A stretch of 64,000 nucleotides of DNA, taken from Lepiota brunneoincarnata. Lineage: Eukaryota > Basidiomycota > Agaricomycetes > Agaricales > Agaricaceae. Location of the stretch: positions 62,001-126,000 of the forward strand of contig JAEBUN010000007.1 of assembly GCA_023014365.1 (NCBI GenBank), given 5' to 3'. Positions 60,010-64,000 of this stretch are shown here, one piece after another. The translations under genes and the position numbers were made by a program. Each line of letters begins with the position of its first letter. Within the stretch, counting starts at the first letter, position 1. The notes under the pieces were generated by a model. It did not search any database, was not told the DNA's origin, and worked only from the letters and a program-made list of their open reading frames with translations.

Positions 60010-60498
60010 CGCTGAAGGAGAAAGTACGTCGCACGTGGATCACAGTCATGTTCTGTGTTCGTCTTCGTGTCATCCGCACGCAGCGATGGTTAAAAGAACG
60101 TGTTCAGTAGCGAGGCAGCGATAGAGTGCCGGAGGCGCAGGACTTTTGGGAATGAGTGTACTTCAGAACATCCGTGATGTGTCAGTGTATATAGCATCAA
60201 CCCACTTCCTCCTTAGACTCCTCTGTGTATGAAGAACTGAACTTGCGCTGCGATTAGATATCGTCTAAATTGATAGGGGTACAATGTTTAGAACAGAGAA
60301 TCTGGCTCCGTCAGTAGTTTGTCGCTGGCGCAGGATACTAAGGTACTCACAAAACAACCATGATAAGCAATCAACCAGCATTGCACCAAACATTACCCCA
60401 ACCATCTTGATCCGTCCCAGTAACACCCTCTCCCTCGCCACCATCTACACCATCAACCCATAACTCGAAGTGCTATTGATCTTCACTGGGGGGCACTT
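60010..60498. other. Remnant C-terminus and convergent flanks
   Basis: 60010-60110 holds the out-of-frame remnant of the basic tail of the preceding gene. The rest matches 46790-47170 and includes the degraded 3' end of Mid1 copy 2. Confidence 0.5.
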
Positions 60499-61368
60499 TC
60501 AATGCAAGAAGGGTGGATAAGCACGATCAACCATTGTGCAGGTTTCGATGCATGGGAGCAACTTTGTGAAAGCGCTCAAGTAAGGTAGTCGCTGGGCGCC
60601 GGCGGTTGGCTGCGACGCTACGGGAAGAATCGTCAACGAGGCAGCTTGTGTCGTGGGTGTTGTTTGGTTTGCTATACCAGCATTAATTGCTCCTGCTGAG
60701 CTAGGGCCAAGTGTAATGAGCTGCGCATTGGACGGACTCGGTTCGCTACAACGGGGGAATATGGCAGTACACAGCCACCTGCGGTATTTGCGTTGACAAT
60801 CGTCGCAGCCAAGTAAAGGCGAGTACCAGTCTCTCCCACAAGCGAAAATTGACAAAGACGTCGTGAAATCCGTTATAATCCCAGTGAACTGAGAAGAAAT
60901 TTCGTTGGGTAGATTGAAGAGTCGTAGACAGGGAAATCGGCGCCAGAAGGAGCGGGGAGGGGGAGAGCGTAGGTGGTGGACGGGCAGTATGGAACTGCAT
61001 GAACGAAGGTGCATGAAAAAGACGCTGGAATGTCGGTTAAGTTCGGGTTGCCAGAAATTTAGCGCGTACCAGATTTTGCGACGAAGTTTAGCGGACCAGA
61101 AACTTTGTGGGCGTCCTGTAAGACGAAGACTGCAATTTGTTGAAGGAGGCAACCCTCTAACGAGCCACTCAGTCTGACAGCCATCGCGAGGGCCCCGCAT
61201 CCATAGTGAGCTGTTCACGACAGTGCCAACTGCCGATACCGCAGATGAATTCAAACAGTGCGAAGCAAAGGGGACTCGATGCCTGCGAGACAACCAGCGT
61301 AGGGTTCGTAGGTGATGATGGAAGATCCCGCATGGTTGTATTTGCAACAGGCAGCGTGTAATGGTCAT
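60499..61368 (-). pseudogene. Mid1-like subunit, copy 2 (truncated)
   Basis: One frame from about 60915 to 60499 carries the Mid1 Cys-rich domain (IFACGRDWYSP, CDDCQRKYRRWLC, FPRC, LPYLSAFTKLLPCIETC). It then reads MVDRAYPPF, where copy 1 has DRACPPF, so a conserved Cys is lost, and it stops early at 60499 without the SYGFGYID..VWCN tail. Upstream, the NLPNEI junction is again out of frame with VPYCPSTTYALPL (about 60990), and the intron present in copy 1 is disturbed by an inserted piece near 61065-61095. At about 61368 homology to copy 1 ends abruptly, before the N-terminal exon. Non-functional relic. Confidence 0.7.
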
Positions 61369-61779
61369 CTACAGCGGACTGAATCCGGGGAATACCATGT
61401 GATAAGGCTTAAACGAATGAAATAGTCGCCCGTGTTGTGTGTCATCAAACAACCAGGGAACGGGAAGTCGAGCGGTCTGCCGATGACCTCAGCTGGTCCT
61501 GTTATGATGTTACGACTGTCATGCACACCTAGAACCAGAGTATCCTATCAGGCTATTGAAACGAATGAAAGAATATTATATCACATACCACGACCTGACC
61601 TTCAATGCGAAGACCTCAAAACATCAGCTTGATTAATCAAGCGGGTGCGAATGCCATGACGGGTCTGTGTTGTCGATACTCTTTGGAGGATCAGAAGAGG
61701 GATAAACAGAGAACGTTGGCCTTACATAACTGTCATACATGGCCAGACCCGACAAGTAAATAACGACGAGATTTTGGGC
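61369..61779. other. Unmatched filler between Mid1-2 and TPR-CHAT fragment
   Basis: No gene and no clear match elsewhere in the window. Base composition is AT-richer near 61555-61630. Confidence 0.4.
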
Positions 61780-62135
61780 TCGCGAAGGATACTCCGAGGT
61801 TGCTGAGACGCGATGGTTTGTCGAGATGGCCATCTGGAGTGAGTAGCACTGCCTGCTGCTTATTCTTGATCGCCTCCCCAAGGTTACTCAGGATCCCCGT
61901 ACAGCCAAACCGACTCTAGAAGTATATTCCAAGGTTGTTGATACGTGCTGGTCCGTCAGGATGATCGTCTGGGTGAGCATCACTGCCTGCTGTTGACTGG
62001 AAACCGCCTCTCGAGGTCAATAAACAACTTCGTGCGTTCAAACAGAGGGTATAAAGTAATCTCAGCTGTGGAAAAACCCCTTGCTCCGTCTGGGCCCCCA
62101 TGATCTCGATCTTGGCCAGAAGTCGTGTGAGCCAT
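61780..62135 (-). pseudogene. TPR-CHAT fragment (5' end only)
   Basis: Begins at ATG 62135 in the same context as the TPR-CHAT start at 24177 (GAGCCATAATTTCCG on the plus strand). It contains remnants of about two and a half 45-residue TPR units, for example the plus-strand blocks CTGCCTGCTGCTTATTCTTGATCGCCTCC and GGTTGTTGATACGTGCTGG. The frame is broken by several indels. Homology stops near 61780, so linker and CHAT domain are absent. Confidence 0.7.
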
Positions 62136-63587
62136 AATTTCCGATGTGTTGTCAGCCTCAGTGAATTCCGGGCGATGCTAAGATAGAGCAGAGAAGACGA
62201 TCAGTTGGATGGAGCAACTCTATGGAAACGTTACGATACCCAAAAAGAGTCGGAAATAACTCAACAATCTGCAGGAGGTCTAGGTGTGAAAGAGAGAATG
62301 CTGAAGTCGGTTTGACGGCAAGGCGAGGCCATGCCAGCTGCCAGTGATGTGGCTGTGCAAATAGCACTGTTCTCTCGCGGTAGCAAGTAACGGATCGAGG
62401 TTCGGCAGGCAGACCTAATGTCATGGTGCAGTAGAGCACAAGCTGGAAGCTACATGTGCTGGCCTAGTGAAACTGGCTGCAAGCTTCACGTTGAATTGTA
62501 GCTAGGATACATGAGCTGGTTTTGGGAGATGTGCGAGAAAGCCGGGTGGGGTCCAGAACAGAACCCGGTAGGGCCTTGTTGTATGACATTTGGAAAGATG
62601 TAGGAATTCTCATCAGAAGGACGAAAGGAAGTGAGGGTGTGGGCATCTCACAAAGGAGAGAGGGCATTAGGGAGTTCCCTTGGACACCAGGGTAATGAGG
62701 TATCAGCAGAGCCGGGAGGCGGGTATATGTAGAGGCGTGCAATTATGGCCATAATTTTAGGAGTGGGCCAGAGAGCTATTGGAGCCATGTTGTTGACAGA
62801 GCCGGCGCTGTTTTGCTGCAGGCCAAGTGGGTCGGTGGCACGAGGGGAAGCGCAAATGAGGGGAGAGGGATAAGCATGGCACCAGGCCCATGGCCGCAAA
62901 ACGCATTTTACTATGGGGGCTACTCCGACAAGAGTGTGGTGAGAAGCTCCTCTATTGATGTCGGCAGGAGAAAGTGGAAGTACAGGTCATGGCTACCATC
63001 GCCCCCACTGGCAGATCATAACATCATGCGCTCGTTGAGTTTTCAATATCAACACTGCCCGCTAATATGTTGATGGAAACATCAGGCCCCCCTACATCCA
63101 CCTCATATCTCTCCCCGTGACGCTAACTGCCCTATTCATGGCCACTACGCATGTCCATGCTGCCCGCTCTGCTCATACTACTCAAAATGTATGCTCTTCG
63201 TTGGCCTTTTATGCTTCAAACATCTCATCTGCGACTTTGATCTCTTTCATCATCTCAACATCTTCGAGTGGCCGCGGTCCAACTTCCGTGATACGGTGCG
63301 AGGCTGCGAGCACCATATTACATTCATCCAGATCTTCTGAAATGACATGTGTACGTTCCCTATCCCAGCATTCCAATTATCATAATTTCGTAGTGTGACA
63401 TGGCACCAGTGTCTCGCTGGTCGACATTCTTGTCCAGGTGCGCCCTCCTCATTGAGGACCTGGTTCATGCCCTGACCCCATGTCTAGGATAATGCCCCAC
63501 TGATGATGCCCCGCTAATAACGCCCCAAACCCTTGCTAGGTTGCCTAAGTGACTCAATCAGCGAATCTTCGCTTCTCTCCCCACGTC
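62136..63587. repeat. TPR-CHAT upstream region, second copy
   Basis: Collinear with 24178-25520 through most of its length, including the block CAGAGCCGGCGCTGTTTTGC region and GTACGTTCCCTATCCCAGC. It continues past the LTR at 63936. No confident gene. Confidence 0.6.
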
Positions 63588-63592
63588 ACTAC
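63588..63592. repeat. Left target-site duplication (ACTAC)
   Basis: Five bases next to the LTR, matching ACTAT on the other side with one change. The related empty site at about 20467 reads GCTACGACATCCACT. Confidence 0.65.
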
Positions 63593-63930
63593 TGTTAAAT
63601 AAAGTGACAGATCACTTATTAGTTAGTAACGAATTATGATATATAAGTAATTAGTTGTTATGTACACCCATCCCTTGGGGATGTCAATTAGTGGACACCG
63701 AGTTTCATGCCTCGTGTCCATTTTGACAGGATGGGACCTTAGACTAGCCAAATCCTATTATGTGAAGGGGAGTTACATACGAAGAACCTTTACACTTGAC
63801 CAAATCAGTGGGCTTATCAAATCACACTATTATTAACAACGTGTGAATACATCAGTGATTGTTGATCAACTTGAGCTAGTGACTAGTGATCAGTGTGTCA
63901 CTGATACTATTGACTCTACTCAGTTCAACA
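63593..63930. mobile_element. Solo LTR, 338 bp
   Basis: The element begins TGTTAAATAAAG and ends CAGTTCAACA, so its termini form the inverted TGTT..AACA typical of LTRs. It interrupts the duplicated segment whose uninterrupted forms lie at about 20467 and 25535, and the flanking sequence resumes at once after it. It is flanked by ACTAC/ACTAT. No internal retroelement coding sequence is present, so it is most simply a solo LTR left by recombination. Superfamily cannot be told from the LTR alone. Confidence 0.75.
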
Positions 63931-64000
63931 ACTATGACATCCACTCCTTCAGGATTGATTTCCTGTATCCCAACACAGTGGAGAAGTGGTCCATGATAGT
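63931..64000. repeat. Right target-site copy and resumed duplicated segment
   Basis: ACTAT (63931-63935) is followed by GACATCCACTCCTTCAGGAT and continues like 20470-20540 (GATCGATTTC.., GAGAAGCGGTCCATGATA), confirming the insertion site. Confidence 0.7.

Overview
This is nuclear DNA of a filamentous basidiomycete. Support comes from introns of about 48-65 nt with GT..AG (and several GC..AG) ends, short intergenic gaps, and the families present: NACHT-WD40 NLRs, TPR-CHAT proteins, DUF6533-like seven-helix proteins, LRR-type F-box proteins, lactonohydrolase/SMP-30 proteins and a Mid1 calcium-channel subunit. The mix suggests an agaricomycete, perhaps Ceratobasidiaceae (Rhizoctonia-like); that last step is inference.

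Layout. Left end (1-2.1 kb): no sound gene, only a decayed small Cys-rich secreted-type gene. 2.2-7.7 kb: two well-preserved housekeeping genes head to tail, an ABC1/ADCK-type mitochondrial atypical kinase (5 exons) and a CNNM/Mam3-type CBS-domain membrane protein (10 exons). 9.8-17.8 kb: a DUF6533-like membrane gene, two F-box genes, a small CxxC protein and a FAD-dependent oxidoreductase; most of these are broken by single-base indels although their splice sites persist. 18-64 kb: a mosaic of segmental duplications. Its parts are four lactonohydrolase copies (two full length), a TPR-CHAT protease-like gene plus a fragment, two DUF6533-like genes plus a 5' fragment, three NLRs, two copies of an unrecognised gene, two Mid1-like copies, and dispersed repeats. 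A 338-bp solo LTR with a target-site duplication closes the window.

The core is the NLR trio: A (31.36-36.38 kb), B (39.89-45.25 kb) and C (52.95-58.29 kb). B and C each give a continuous 10-exon model of about 1,615 residues: C2-like N-terminus, helical segment, NACHT, and about 14 WD40 repeats. A has lost 131 residues containing Walker B and carries several frameshifts. Recurring order is lactonohydrolase / DUF6533 block / NLR / unrecognised gene / Mid1 / TPR-CHAT upstream region, with pieces missing or fused in each copy.

How the genes may work together: NLR, CHAT-protease and calcium-channel families occur side by side in a rapidly duplicating block, which would fit a non-self recognition or programmed-cell-death island. 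That is inference from families and context; no effector domain with an obvious killing activity is visible.
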